Position numbers and translations under genes: made by a program. Below, in pieces: positions 33,393-42,935 of a stretch of 64,000 nucleotides of DNA (the first letter of the stretch is position 1; every line of letters begins with the position of its first letter). The stretch lies in contig JBOEGH010000006.1 of assembly GCA_050633325.1 (NCBI GenBank), positions 62,001-126,000 on the forward strand. Direction: 5' to 3'. This DNA is from UBA1672 sp050633325 (GTDB taxonomy: Bacteria > Pseudomonadota > Alphaproteobacteria > Micavibrionales > Micavibrionaceae). A model generated the notes under the pieces. That model was not told where the DNA came from. It made no database searches and worked only from the letters and a program-made list of their open reading frames with translations.

Positions 33393-34494
33393 TAAACAAT
33401 ATTTTGTGATGGTTAGTGCAGGCGGAACCGGAGGTCATATGAGTCCGGCTAGCGCGCTTGCCAGTGATCTCTTGGCTAGGGGCTATCGCGTTGAGTTAAT
33501 TACAGATAATCGTGGTGCTAAATTTTCCTCAATGTTTGAGGGGGTTAAAACACATATTGTCAAATCCGGTACTGTGGGTGCCGGCATTATGGGCAAGGTA
33601 AAGGGTGCTGTTAATTTAAGCTTAGGTATAGTTCACGCTTTTACTCTGGTTAGATCTTTGAAGCCTGATCTTGTTATTGGTTTTGGCGGATACCCATCTG
33701 TTCCCGGGGTTTTTGCAGCACAAAAACTGAATATTCCAACAATACTGCATGAGCAGAATGCGATTATAGGTAAGGCGAATGTTTTTCTATCATCAAACTC
33801 TGAGAGAATTGCCTTATCCGTTGATAATACTGCAGGTTTAGACCGTGAGGAAACATACCGCAGCGTTATAACCGGAAATCCTGTGCGACCGGAAATTTCA
33901 AATTTGTCGAATATAGATTATCCTGATTTTTCTGACGGAAAGGACATGAACATTCTTGTGATGGGTGGGTCTTTGGGTGCTACTGTGTTTAGCGAAGTTG
34001 TCCCGCAGACTTTAATACAATTACCTGAAGAGTACCGTAAAAGACTGAAAATAGTTCAGCAATGTCGCGCCGTTGATATTGATGATGTTCGCGCGATATA
34101 TGATGAGGCAGGCATAGATGCAAAACTGGAAACGTTCTTTGAGGACGTAGCATCGGAACTGTCAAAAGCGCATTTGGTTATTGCGCGATCAGGTGCAAGT
34201 ACAGTCGCAGAGGTAAGCGTAGCAGGGCGTCCCGCAATTTACGTTCCTTATCCTCATCATAAAGATCAACAACAAAAGAAGAATGCTAATGCTGTTGCTG
34301 ATGTTGGTGGCGCATGGGTGATGACCGAGAGTGGATTTAAGCAGGATGCTCTTCTTACAAGAATTGAAACATTTTTTCAAAATCCGGACAGCTTGTCTCG
34401 CGCGGCTGCCCATGCTAAGGAATGTGGATCGCCTGATGCAGCAAAAAAGCTGGGTAATCTGGTTACTGCAATTATGGCAGATTTATCACGTTAA
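33385..34494 (+). CDS. murG: UDP-GlcNAc: lipid I N-acetylglucosaminyltransferase
   Basis: 369 residues, GT28 family; converts lipid I to lipid II at the inner face of the membrane. The sequence has VSAGGTGGHMSPASAL, VIGFGGYPSVPGVFAAQ, LHEQNAIIGKAN, GNPVRPE, VMGGSLGA, IARSGASTVAEV and PYPHHKDQQQKKNA, which cover the lipid and UDP-GlcNAc sites. Start ATG 33385 lies inside the end of ftsW. Confidence 0.97.
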   Translation: MSDKQYFVMVSAGGTGGHMSPASALASDLLARGYRVELITDNRGAKFSSMFEGVKTHIVKSGTVGAGIMGKVKGAVNLSLGIVHAFTLVRSLKPDLVIGFGGYPSVPGVFAAQKLNIPTILHEQNAIIGKANVFLSSNSERIALSVDNTAGLDREETYRSVITGNPVRPEISNLSNIDYPDFSDGKDMNILVMGGSLGATVFSEVVPQTLIQLPEEYRKRLKIVQQCRAVDIDDVRAIYDEAGIDAKLETFFEDVASELSKAHLVIARSGASTVAEVSVAGRPAIYVPYPHHKDQQQKKNANAVADVGGAWVMTESGFKQDALLTRIETFFQNPDSLSRAAAHAKECGSPDAAKKLGNLVTAIMADLSR

Positions 34495-34523
34495 TTAATA
34501 CTATGTAAAAAGGTGCATATAAT

Positions 34524-35984
34524 ATGCGTACAATGTCCCCCGATATAGGAACACTACATTTTGTCGGTATCGGAGGTATCGGGATGAGCGGTATTGCTAC
34601 GCTGCTTTCATCTTTGGGATATGATGTTCAAGGGTCTGACATATCAGAAAATGCAAATGTTTTACGACTGCGTGAGCAAGGTATCCGCGTTGTCGTAGGG
34701 CATGATCCGTCACATATTCGTAATGTTGATGGACATCTGCCTGCTGCCATTGTTATTTCTTCTGCGGTTAAGGAAGATAATGCAGAGCTGGTCGCCGCAA
34801 GGTCTGCTAAAGTACCTGTTGTTCAGCGCGCTGAAATGCTTGCAGAGTTAATGAGGCTTAAATCATCTGTGGCGGTTGCGGGTACGCACGGAAAAACCAC
34901 CACAACATCTATGGTTGGTCAAATGTTGGATCAAGCAGGGCTTGACCCAACTGTTGTAAATGGCGGTATAGTTAATGCTTATGGTACTAATACGCGCTTT
35001 GGTCAGTCTGACTGGATGGTCGTAGAAGCAGACGAAAGTGATGGGAGTTTTATTCGCCTTCCTGCTACGGTTGCTGTGGTAACGAATATAGACCCTGAAC
35101 ATATGGATCATTACGGATCATTCGATAGGGTTAAGAAGGCATATAAACGCTTTATTCTAAACTTGCCCTTTCATGGTTATGCCTTGTTGTGCATTGACCA
35201 TCCGGAAGTACAAACTTTGGCTGCGCAAGTGTCTGATCGTAAAGTTATAACATATGGCTTCAATCCTCAGGCTGATGTTAGGGCGAAGAATATCAGGCCC
35301 GGAGCAGAGGGTAGCGTTTTTGATGTGGTGTTTGCTGGTTGGCTTTCTGATGATGGACAAGAGCAAGAAATAAAAGACATTCACCTGTCAATGCCGGGTG
35401 AACATAACGTACAAAACTCATTAGTTGCATTAAGTGTTGCCAAGGAAATGGGGGTTACTGCGGATAAAATGAAATCCGCAATGACTAATTTTGGTGGTGT
35501 TAAACGCAGATTCACCAAAACAGGAACTGTTGAGGGGATTACTGTTATTGATGATTATGCACATCACCCTGTTGAAATAGAGGTGGTTTTAAAGACTGCA
35601 AGGTCTGCTGTAAAAGAGGCGGGCGGTAATGTAATAGCAGTGATGCAGCCGCACAGATATTCCCGTTTGGATGATTTATATGAGGAATTTTGTCGCTGCT
35701 TCAATGATGCTGATCACGTAATTATCACAGATGTTTTTGCTGCAGGAGAAGAACCGATTGAGGGTGTGGGTAAGGACTATCTCGTGCAGGGGCTTAAAAC
35801 GCATGGTCATAGATCTGCTCAATCATTGCCTGAACAGGATGACTTGCCCCGTATGATCACTGAATTTGCCAATTCAGGCGATTATGTGATTATGATGGGC
35901 GCAGGAAATATTACAAGTTGGGCATATGATCTACCGGATCAAATATCTGCGGAAATTCAAAACTTAAAAGGCTCAGTGGCGTGA
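34524..35984 (+). CDS. murC: UDP-N-acetylmuramate: L-alanine ligase
   Basis: 486 residues; adds the first amino acid of the stem peptide. Motifs: FVGIGGIGMSGIA, VISSAVKEDN, ATP loop AGTHGKTTTTSMV, EADESDGSF, NIDPEHMDHYG, DDYAHHPVEIE and QPHRYSRL. The start is preceded by AAAAAGGTG. It overlaps murB by 4 bases (GTGA). Confidence 0.97.
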   Translation: MRTMSPDIGTLHFVGIGGIGMSGIATLLSSLGYDVQGSDISENANVLRLREQGIRVVVGHDPSHIRNVDGHLPAAIVISSAVKEDNAELVAARSAKVPVVQRAEMLAELMRLKSSVAVAGTHGKTTTTSMVGQMLDQAGLDPTVVNGGIVNAYGTNTRFGQSDWMVVEADESDGSFIRLPATVAVVTNIDPEHMDHYGSFDRVKKAYKRFILNLPFHGYALLCIDHPEVQTLAAQVSDRKVITYGFNPQADVRAKNIRPGAEGSVFDVVFAGWLSDDGQEQEIKDIHLSMPGEHNVQNSLVALSVAKEMGVTADKMKSAMTNFGGVKRRFTKTGTVEGITVIDDYAHHPVEIEVVLKTARSAVKEAGGNVIAVMQPHRYSRLDDLYEEFCRCFNDADHVIITDVFAAGEEPIEGVGKDYLVQGLKTHGHRSAQSLPEQDDLPRMITEFANSGDYVIMMGAGNITSWAYDLPDQISAEIQNLKGSVA

Positions 35985-36901
35985 TTGATCAAGATGCATA
36001 TCGCGGTACATTCACTGAAAATGCACCTTTAGGGCAAAAAAGCTGGTTTAAATGTGGCGGCACTGCCGATCTTTTGTTTGAACCTGAGGATATAGATGAC
36101 TTAACGGTGTTTTTGAAAGAATATCCGATTGATGAACCTTTGATGGTTTTAGGTGGTATGGCTAACTGTATTATACGTGATGGCGGTATCAGAGGTTGTG
36201 TGATCAATTTGGGTAAGCCATTTTCTGAAATTGAAATCCAAGGAACACGCATTATGGCTGGCGCGGGTGCGCTGAATGGCTCTGTTGCCTCTGCCGCTGC
36301 AAAGGCGGGAATAGGTGGCCTAGAATTTTTATCAGGAATTCCGGGGACTGTTGGTGGTGCTTTGCGTATGAATGCAGGCGCATATGGGACTGAGGTTAAA
36401 GATGTTTTGGTGTCTGCATTTGCGGTTGGCCGCAATGGTGCTGTTGGTGCAATTTCATTAAAAGATATGGATATGAGATACAGATATTGTGGCGCGCCTG
36501 AGGGGGTAGTATTTGCCGGTGCGGTTTTTGAGGGCGTATCTGAAGATACAGAGGTCGTTCGTAAACGATTGAAGGAAATAAAGTCAACCAGACAGTCTAC
36601 ACAGCCGATATCTGAAAAAACGGGAGGTTCTACCTTTGCTAACCCGTCTGTTAATGACTTGAATGATGCAGATTTACCCGAAGATACCAGAGCATGGCAG
36701 ATAGTTGAAAAAGTCGGGGGCAGGGATCTTGCGATTGGAGGGGCATCGATGAGCGATAAGCACCTAAACTTTATGATCAATAATGGCAATGCGACGGCAA
36801 AAGATTTAGAAGATCTTGGGGATGAGTTAATAAAAAGAGCAAAAGATCAGCTAGGTGTAAAACTCCATTGGGAAATAAGACGCATAGGGGAGCGTAAGTA
36901 A
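35981..36901 (+). CDS. murB: UDP-N-acetylenolpyruvoylglucosamine reductase
   Basis: 306 residues, FAD-dependent; reduces enolpyruvyl-UDP-GlcNAc to UDP-MurNAc. FAD-domain features include NAPLGQKSWFKCGG, LGGMANCIIRDGGI, LSGIPGTVGGALRMNAGAYG and RYRYC; the proton-donor region reads GGSTFANP and the C-terminal motif DKHLNFMINNGNATAKD contains the conserved substrate contacts. The length and absence of the E. coli-specific insert indicate a type II MurB, common in alphaproteobacteria. GTG start overlapping the murC stop. Confidence 0.95.
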   Translation: MIDQDAYRGTFTENAPLGQKSWFKCGGTADLLFEPEDIDDLTVFLKEYPIDEPLMVLGGMANCIIRDGGIRGCVINLGKPFSEIEIQGTRIMAGAGALNGSVASAAAKAGIGGLEFLSGIPGTVGGALRMNAGAYGTEVKDVLVSAFAVGRNGAVGAISLKDMDMRYRYCGAPEGVVFAGAVFEGVSEDTEVVRKRLKEIKSTRQSTQPISEKTGGSTFANPSVNDLNDADLPEDTRAWQIVEKVGGRDLAIGGASMSDKHLNFMINNGNATAKDLEDLGDELIKRAKDQLGVKLHWEIRRIGERK

Positions 36902-36936
36902 TGCTTCACATGAAACGACTCAATCCATAGCCAACT

Positions 36937-38580
36937 TTAAATCTTTAATATCTTTTCGTAGATATCAGGCAGGTCATTCTCCAGCAAAATGACATCATTA
37001 TTCTTTTTATTTGCAAATATCCATTCTTGCGCTTCGGAAAAGCTATCTACTTCCAATAAGATTTTGCCACGGCTGTTTGCCTGAAATGCATTAATGAAGG
37101 TTGGGATGCGTTGTGGGTTTACTGCAATAACAATATCACATGTACCTGCCGCAAGCGTTCCCAATGTAGTGTGAACCTCATCATGTGCGGCGCCCAGTTC
37201 AACTATTCCGGGTGTAACCAGAATTGCGCGACCCTCGCGGTCGTCCGCTAATACACCTAATACATGTAAGGCAGAGCGGAAGCCCGGTGGATTAGAATTA
37301 AATGCATCATCAATTATAATTGTACCGTCGCTTTGTTGCTTAACCTCAAGTCTGTGGCGTATTTGCGGTGTGGTAGCCAGAGCAGATTTGATGTCTTTTG
37401 CATCCATTCCTAAATTCATCGCACAGGCAAAGGCAAGTGCAATATTATGCCCATGGTGAATGCCATATAACGGTGCGCGCAATGTATGGCTTTCACCTTT
37501 CCATTCAAGGTTAATGCAAAGACCTTTTGGCGTTTGCTTAACAGATATGATTTTAAGATCATCAGGTGCGAGGTAACTAAACTCTTGTTCTGTTTTAGGT
37601 TCTTGAGTTTTACTTGGTTCTCCGCATGCAATGAAATTGTCCATGGCGCGGTGTCTGATATTGCGTGAATGCTCAAATTTAAGGGTTTTTTCATGAACAA
37701 TCATCGTGCCATTTCGCTCAAGTACAGATTCGGCCAATTCATATTTTGCGTGTACTACGGTTTCTAATGATTTAAAACGTTCATAATGCGCATGTCCGAT
37801 TGATGTAATAATACCGATATCAGGTGGTGTAAACGCGCACAGTGCCGCGATAGAACCTGGCCCATATGCGCCCATTTCAGTCACAAAATATTTGTGATTA
37901 TGATCCATTTGCTCGCGTATGATGCGGGTAACGCCCATTACTGTATTTACACTTCCCGGTGTTATAAGCGTAGGAGCAGAGTTTTTAAGTATATGACCTA
38001 AGATATGCTTCACAGAAGTTTTGCCATATGAGCCGGTAATTGCAATCACGGTTGGGTTCACCTCGGCAAGCTTTGCCTGTGCTTCTTTATAGAATTTCTT
38101 TTGCACTGCTGCTTCATAAGGTGCGAGAGAGCTGTTACCAAGCAGCAGCATAAAAGGAATGGCTTGCACAACTAATATCCATATTGCAGGGAACTTTATA
38201 TAGAAGGCGCAACTCGCACATATCGTAGTTAAAAGCAATGACATGATTAAAATGCGTCTTGCGCGTTTTGTTATTGCTAATGCCTTTTTTGATTGCTTGC
38301 GTGGGTCTTTTTCGAAATATGCAGCCAATATAAAAGCAAGAAAAATAATGATATTTAGTATCGATGAATTGATACTGGTAAGCATCGCAATACCGCTTAT
38401 AACGATCAAGAATTGGCTTACTCTGGAATCATATACATTGTGCCTTACAATCCATGCCATTAATCGCCCGTTATCATAGTCATCTTGTTGTAATGCATGC
38501 AGGTAATTCATAAGGCGCTTCGTTGCAAAAGCAAGAAAAGCAACTAAGGTTATGCTTTGTATGGCTATGTCTTCTATCAT
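36937..38580 (-). CDS. MurF-like Mur ligase with N-terminal membrane domain
   Basis: 547 residues. The first ~190 are not the usual MurF substrate domain: they hold about five hydrophobic helices (for example RILIMSLLLTTICASCAFYI and FPAIWILVVQAIPFMLLLG). Then come the Mur ligase central and C-terminal domains with ATP loop ITGSYGKTS, EMGAYGPGSI, IITSIGHAHYERF, the NIALAFACAMNLG helix and DDAFNSNPPGFRSAL. GxxNxxxxxA-type and NSNP motifs resemble MurF (D-Ala-D-Ala adding) more than other Mur ligases. Because the standard murF slot is empty and ddl is nearby, it may be the functional MurF here; that is inference. It forms an operon with the hydrolase upstream (9-base gap), against the direction of the main cluster. 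Confidence 0.8.
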   Translation of the reverse strand: MIEDIAIQSITLVAFLAFATKRLMNYLHALQQDDYDNGRLMAWIVRHNVYDSRVSQFLIVISGIAMLTSINSSILNIIIFLAFILAAYFEKDPRKQSKKALAITKRARRILIMSLLLTTICASCAFYIKFPAIWILVVQAIPFMLLLGNSSLAPYEAAVQKKFYKEAQAKLAEVNPTVIAITGSYGKTSVKHILGHILKNSAPTLITPGSVNTVMGVTRIIREQMDHNHKYFVTEMGAYGPGSIAALCAFTPPDIGIITSIGHAHYERFKSLETVVHAKYELAESVLERNGTMIVHEKTLKFEHSRNIRHRAMDNFIACGEPSKTQEPKTEQEFSYLAPDDLKIISVKQTPKGLCINLEWKGESHTLRAPLYGIHHGHNIALAFACAMNLGMDAKDIKSALATTPQIRHRLEVKQQSDGTIIIDDAFNSNPPGFRSALHVLGVLADDREGRAILVTPGIVELGAAHDEVHTTLGTLAAGTCDIVIAVNPQRIPTFINAFQANSRGKILLEVDSFSEAQEWIFANKKNNDVILLENDLPDIYEKILKI

Positions 38581-38589
38581 GTAATTCTT

Positions 38590-39408
38590 TTACCTGTTTT
38601 CTTTTATAAAGTCACTTAGGAGTTTTATAACTTGATGGCGTCCGCTTTCTAAAACACTATAGTGATCTTGATCCTTTAATATATGAAGGTTGGAGTTTTT
38701 TATAAGGTTATTCAATCTTACCCCAAATTCAGGCGGGGTAGATGTGTCGTTATCTCCATAAATTAATGTGACCGGGCATTTAACCGCTTGCGCTTGCTCA
38801 GTCAAATCTTCGTTTACAACGCGTATAAATATTTTGCGCATCGGGCCGGCATTTTTGTAATCTGTACTGCCGAATTTTGACATTATTTTATCTTTTAGCG
38901 TGCCTTCGGGCACTATCTTTCTAAGGGTTTTGAACAGACTTATCCTTAGGGTGAAATACAGCTTTTTAAGGGGAGGGCGTTTCCTCTTCAATCCTGCACC
39001 AGATATAAGCGCCATTGCTTTTATAGCTTCCGGATGGCGTGATGCAATTTGCAAACCCACACGACATCCGAAAGAGTGCCCGACCCAAATTACTTTAGGA
39101 AAGTTATTGTTTTTTAACCATTGTGCAATTGCATCGGCGTAATCACTTGTTCCCCAATCTTCAGATGGAGGAGGAGATTGCCCGAAACCCGGAAGGTCTA
39201 AGGCTATATGAGTGGCTTGTTGCTCTAACGGGTTTATAAGGGGAAACCAGTTTTTATGTGAATGTCCCCAGCCATGTGCCCAAATTATAACAATGTCAGA
39301 TTCTTTATCATCTTGTTCACTGCTATTTTTTAAAGAAATTTCACCTATAAAATCTTTGTCTGTAGCGTGATAAGCGAATTTTGTGCCGTGAATTTCGAAA
39401 TCTTGCAC
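38590..39408 (-). CDS. Alpha/beta hydrolase of unknown substrate
   Basis: 272 residues with the complete alpha/beta hydrolase triad: nucleophile Ser in VGHSFGCRVG, acid Asp in LIYGDNDTSTPP and His in DQDHYSVL. An oxyanion-type HGWGHSHKNWF lies near the N-terminus. There is no signal peptide, so it is cytoplasmic or loosely membrane-associated. Substrate cannot be read from sequence. It lies immediately upstream of the MurF-like gene on the same strand and is divergent from ddl, which places it in a cell-wall setting. Confidence 0.8.
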   Translation of the reverse strand: MQDFEIHGTKFAYHATDKDFIGEISLKNSSEQDDKESDIVIIWAHGWGHSHKNWFPLINPLEQQATHIALDLPGFGQSPPPSEDWGTSDYADAIAQWLKNNNFPKVIWVGHSFGCRVGLQIASRHPEAIKAMALISGAGLKRKRPPLKKLYFTLRISLFKTLRKIVPEGTLKDKIMSKFGSTDYKNAGPMRKIFIRVVNEDLTEQAQAVKCPVTLIYGDNDTSTPPEFGVRLNNLIKNSNLHILKDQDHYSVLESGRHQVIKLLSDFIKENR

Positions 39409-39485
39409 GTTCTGCCCCTTTAAAGAAAATCTGTTTCGTGATTAAATAGAAAGATTCAATTACTCTGTTATACGATGATAAGCGC

Positions 39486-40739
39486 ATGTCACAAATGAAA
39501 AATTCAAATGATAGCAATATAAGCAAAAAGAAAGTCGCGGTATTTTTTGGTGGCAGGTCACCTGAACATGACGTTAGCGTTATTTCGGGCTTGCAAGCTT
39601 TGCAGGCAATTGACGGGGCTTTATATGATGCATTCCCAGTGTATATTGCTCCAAATGGTGCATGGTATATCGGTGATATATTGCGCCAACGTGCAAACTT
39701 CTTGTTAAATGAGGAAAGCCTTAAGAAGGTAACCGAGGTTACCTTGGATGTACAGGGTGGCCGTCGTGGTGGTGTTCTAATCCCAAAGGATACCCCGTTT
39801 TTTGGCAAGGCAAAGACTATAGAGTTCGATGTCGCTTTACCTGTTTTCCATGGTCTTTATGGTGAAGATGGTAATATCCAAGGATTGTTTGAATTAGCCA
39901 ATATTCCTTATGCAGGGATGCGTACTAAAGCTTCGTCAATATTGATGGATAAGGTAACCACCAAATATTTCTTAAAAGCACTTGATATACCGACATTGGA
40001 TTTTGCCGTACTAAGGCGCCCTGAACAAGGATATTTGATCGCAGAAGATAAGTTGTCAGAGTTGTTATCTCCCGTGGGTTTCCCTTGCATTCTTAAGCCG
40101 TCCCACCTAGGTAGTTCAATAGGGGTGGCAAAGGCAGATAATGTTGATGAAGCAAAAGCGTTACTTCCTGCGATATTTGAATTTGATGATGTAGCAATAG
40201 CAGAGCCATTCGTCCAAAATCTTGTTGAATATAATGTCGCTGTTTCAAAAGTATCGGGAAGCGTTCTAACATCTGCTGTGGAACGCCCTAAAGCCACTGA
40301 TGAGCTGTTGGACTTTAAACAAAAATACATGTCTGGCGGCGACGATAAAAGCGGTAATAAGATATCAGGTAATAAAACATTCTCTCCTGCTAGTGAGGGG
40401 ATGTTGTCTCTTACTCGTGACATTAATCCTGATATGCCTGAGGGAATGGAAGACAAAATACGTGATTGGGCGCAGCGCATGTTTGAGGCAATTGACGGTA
40501 CAGGTGCGCCGCGAATTGATTTTATAGGTAATGGCGAAACCAATGAAATATGGATGAACGAAGTAAATCCGTGCCCGGGATCGTTGGGATACTTTTTGTG
40601 GGAAGCATCAAAAAGTGATCCTGTATTTTTTACTGACCTTTTGACCTCAATGATAAATGAGGCGATATATGAAAATTCTGTAAATATGTTGCCTCATGAT
40701 CCTGTGCCACAGGGTGCAAGATTGCTGAGAAGGGTGTGA
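39486..40739 (+). CDS. ddl: D-alanine: D-alanine ligase-like protein, long divergent type
   Basis: 417 residues, longer than typical Ddl (300-360). ATP-grasp features: VAVFFGGRSPEHDVSVISG at the start, HGLYGEDGNIQG, PYAGMRTKASSILMDK, the PCILKPSHLGSSIGV strand, IAEPFVQNLVEYNVAV and IWMNEVNPCPGSLGYFLWE. The NExN-x-x-PGSLxxxLWE ending differs from the PGMTxxS of common Ddl enzymes and belongs to a separate branch, so the second substrate is not certain. About 60 residues of extra sequence follow VERPKATDE. No strong ribosome site precedes the ATG. Position before ftsQ is the standard ddlB place. Confidence 0.85.
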   Translation: MSQMKNSNDSNISKKKVAVFFGGRSPEHDVSVISGLQALQAIDGALYDAFPVYIAPNGAWYIGDILRQRANFLLNEESLKKVTEVTLDVQGGRRGGVLIPKDTPFFGKAKTIEFDVALPVFHGLYGEDGNIQGLFELANIPYAGMRTKASSILMDKVTTKYFLKALDIPTLDFAVLRRPEQGYLIAEDKLSELLSPVGFPCILKPSHLGSSIGVAKADNVDEAKALLPAIFEFDDVAIAEPFVQNLVEYNVAVSKVSGSVLTSAVERPKATDELLDFKQKYMSGGDDKSGNKISGNKTFSPASEGMLSLTRDINPDMPEGMEDKIRDWAQRMFEAIDGTGAPRIDFIGNGETNEIWMNEVNPCPGSLGYFLWEASKSDPVFFTDLLTSMINEAIYENSVNMLPHDPVPQGARLLRRV

Positions 40740-40742
40740 TAC

Positions 40743-41651
40743 ATGGCAGGTAAAAAAAAGTCTAAGCCTAATAAAAAAGCATCTACTGCAAAGCCTAAAG
40801 GTACTTTGAAGTCAACGCTGAAGAAAAAGCAAAAAGCAAAGTTGTTTGATAAGGTTGCTGTATTTGGCAGGCGGGCTGCGGTTATATGTGTTTCTTTTTT
40901 CGCCGTTTTGTGGTGTCTGTCTTGGTTTTTCCTTAGTGATGCATATATGCATTCATCAAATTGGGTTAAAGGGCAAATTGTATCAATAGCAGGAAACGCG
41001 GGATACCGTGTAGAAAATATATTGGTTGAAGGCCGTAAATACAGTGATTCTGACGCTTTGTTAGCCGTTATTAATATAGAGCAGGGGGATTCAATATTTT
41101 TGTTTGACCCTAATGATTCAAAGACTCAAATAGAAAGAATTGGTTGGGTTAAGTCAGCACGTGTGGAGCGTCGTCTCCCTGATACTATATATATAAATTT
41201 GACAGAGCGCACGCCAATGGCTCTGTGGCGCAACGGTGATGATTTATCTTTGGTTGATTCTGATGGTGAGTTATTAACGCAAGGTAATTTGGACAGATTT
41301 AAAGACTTAATGATGATTCGCGGAAAAGGCGCACCGGCAAAGGCCGGAAATCTTCTGTCTTTGTTGGATGCTGAAAAATCTTTGAAGGATTTGGTCGATC
41401 ATGCAACACTGGTTGAAGGGCGTCGTTGGGATTTATATTTACGGGATGGCAAAAGAATTAAATTACCAGATACAGAAACGGGTTCGGCATTGCGTAATGT
41501 TGTAATGCGCCATGAGCAAGATAATATTCTGGGGAAGGATACTATTACAGTTATTGACGCGCGCTATAAGGGGCGGTTAATTGTTCGCACTAAATTAGGT
41601 AAAGTTCAGGATTATAAAGCAGGTCTGGTCGATGCAAGCGCCAGCCTTTAA
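40743..41651 (+). CDS. ftsQ: Cell division protein FtsQ
   Basis: 302 residues. A very basic cytoplasmic tail (GKKKSKPNKK...) precedes one membrane helix (AVICVSFFAVLWCLSWFFL), a POTRA domain (YRVENILVEGRKYSDSDALL to IGWVKSARVERRLPDTI) and the FtsQ beta domain with LTERTPMALW. FtsQ links early and late divisome proteins and binds FtsB/FtsL. It follows ddl by 3 bases. Confidence 0.93.
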   Translation: MAGKKKSKPNKKASTAKPKGTLKSTLKKKQKAKLFDKVAVFGRRAAVICVSFFAVLWCLSWFFLSDAYMHSSNWVKGQIVSIAGNAGYRVENILVEGRKYSDSDALLAVINIEQGDSIFLFDPNDSKTQIERIGWVKSARVERRLPDTIYINLTERTPMALWRNGDDLSLVDSDGELLTQGNLDRFKDLMMIRGKGAPAKAGNLLSLLDAEKSLKDLVDHATLVEGRRWDLYLRDGKRIKLPDTETGSALRNVVMRHEQDNILGKDTITVIDARYKGRLIVRTKLGKVQDYKAGLVDASASL

Positions 41652-41660
41652 GGTTAGAAT

Positions 41661-42935
41661 ATGAGTGATAAGAAAAACATTAGACCAAAGGGCTCATTGC
41701 TTGCTGCGCTTGATATAGGCAGTAGTAAAACATCATGTTTTATTGGGCGCATTGTTGATGATAAGGGTACTTTTGAAATCGTTGGTGTTGGTCACCGTCC
41801 GTCACAAGGTGTTAAAAATGCAACGATAATTGATATGGACGCTGCAGAATCTGTGATTTGTCAAACTGTTCATGCCGCAGAAAACATGGCCGCAGAAGTG
41901 ATGAAGGGATACCCCTTGCGTGAGGTGGTTGTCAATGTTTCTGGTATTCACGCCCGTTCATTCGGCCATAGTGTCAAGGTGGATATAGGTGGCCATGAAG
42001 TAACGGATAATGATGTGCGTCGTGTGCTTGCAACCGCGCAAGAGCGCGAAGCAGATGATAACTTGGAGTTAATTCACACTATTCCGACATTCTATAGAAT
42101 AGATGGTCAAGACGGTATACGTGATCCGCGCGGAATGTTTGCCGAGAATATGCAAGTAGACGTAAATCTGGTTACAGGTGATGTCGTGTCATTGCGCAAT
42201 ATGGCCAGTTGTACTGAGCGCAGCCACCTTGATATATCGGCGCTTTGTGTTGGTGTTTATGCTTCCGGTCTTTCTTCGCTTGTGGATGATGAAATTGATT
42301 TGGGTTGTACCGTTATTGATATCGGTGGCGGTGTCACATCCTTTGCTGTTTTCCATAGTGGTTATATGATTCACTGTGATTCTATTCCGCTGGGTGGGAA
42401 AAATATCACAAATGATATTGCCAAAGGCCTGACGACTACTATCGAGCATGCGGAAAGGCTTAAGGTTCTGTATGGTAGTGCGATGGCATCTCCAACGGAT
42501 GAGGGTGAGATGATAGAAGTTCCACGTCTTGGTGAAGATGAGCGTGGAGAGCAAAACCATATCCCCAGATCTTTCCTGATAGGTATCATTCAGCCTAGAA
42601 TAGAAGAGATATTTGAGATGGTTCGTGGCCGTTTGGTGGATAACGGTCTTGATAAAGTAGTCGGCAGACGTGTTGTGTTAACCGGTGGTACAAGTCAAAT
42701 ATCTGGAATGCGTGAGCTTGCGGAGCATGTGTTGGATAAACAAGTTCGTCTGGGCAAGCCTATTCGCTTAACAGGTGTTCCAGACGCAGTTAGTGGTCCT
42801 GCCTTTTCTACTGTTGCCGGCTTGTTAACATATGCGGCCGAGCATGTTGATGAAATGCCCTCAGAGGTTATGGCGCAAGCAAGACCGGATTCTATGGTTG
42901 ATCGCGCTAAGTTATGGCTTAAAGAAAATTGGTAG
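41661..42935 (+). CDS. ftsA: Cell division protein FtsA
   Basis: 424 residues, actin-like ATPase anchoring FtsZ to the membrane. It has the phosphate loop AALDIGSSKTSCFIG, the 1C domain (VVVNVSGIHARSFGH), CTVIDIGGGVTSFAVF, VVLTGGTSQISGM and a C-terminal amphipathic helix (MVDRAKLWLKENW), the membrane-targeting sequence. The stop codon overlaps the first of three 14-bp-spaced DnaA-box-like elements. Confidence 0.96.
   Translation: MSDKKNIRPKGSLLAALDIGSSKTSCFIGRIVDDKGTFEIVGVGHRPSQGVKNATIIDMDAAESVICQTVHAAENMAAEVMKGYPLREVVVNVSGIHARSFGHSVKVDIGGHEVTDNDVRRVLATAQEREADDNLELIHTIPTFYRIDGQDGIRDPRGMFAENMQVDVNLVTGDVVSLRNMASCTERSHLDISALCVGVYASGLSSLVDDEIDLGCTVIDIGGGVTSFAVFHSGYMIHCDSIPLGGKNITNDIAKGLTTTIEHAERLKVLYGSAMASPTDEGEMIEVPRLGEDERGEQNHIPRSFLIGIIQPRIEEIFEMVRGRLVDNGLDKVVGRRVVLTGGTSQISGMRELAEHVLDKQVRLGKPIRLTGVPDAVSGPAFSTVAGLLTYAAEHVDEMPSEVMAQARPDSMVDRAKLWLKENW

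Noticed and set aside
35989..36789. 266-residue minus-strand ORF across murB
   Set aside because: It lies entirely within a clear murB on the other strand, is Pro/Ser/Ile-rich without any motif and has no ribosome site. It is a frame shadow.
39908..40543. 211-residue minus-strand ORF across ddl
   Set aside because: Antisense to conserved ATP-grasp motifs of ddl, low complexity (Ser-rich), no ribosome site.
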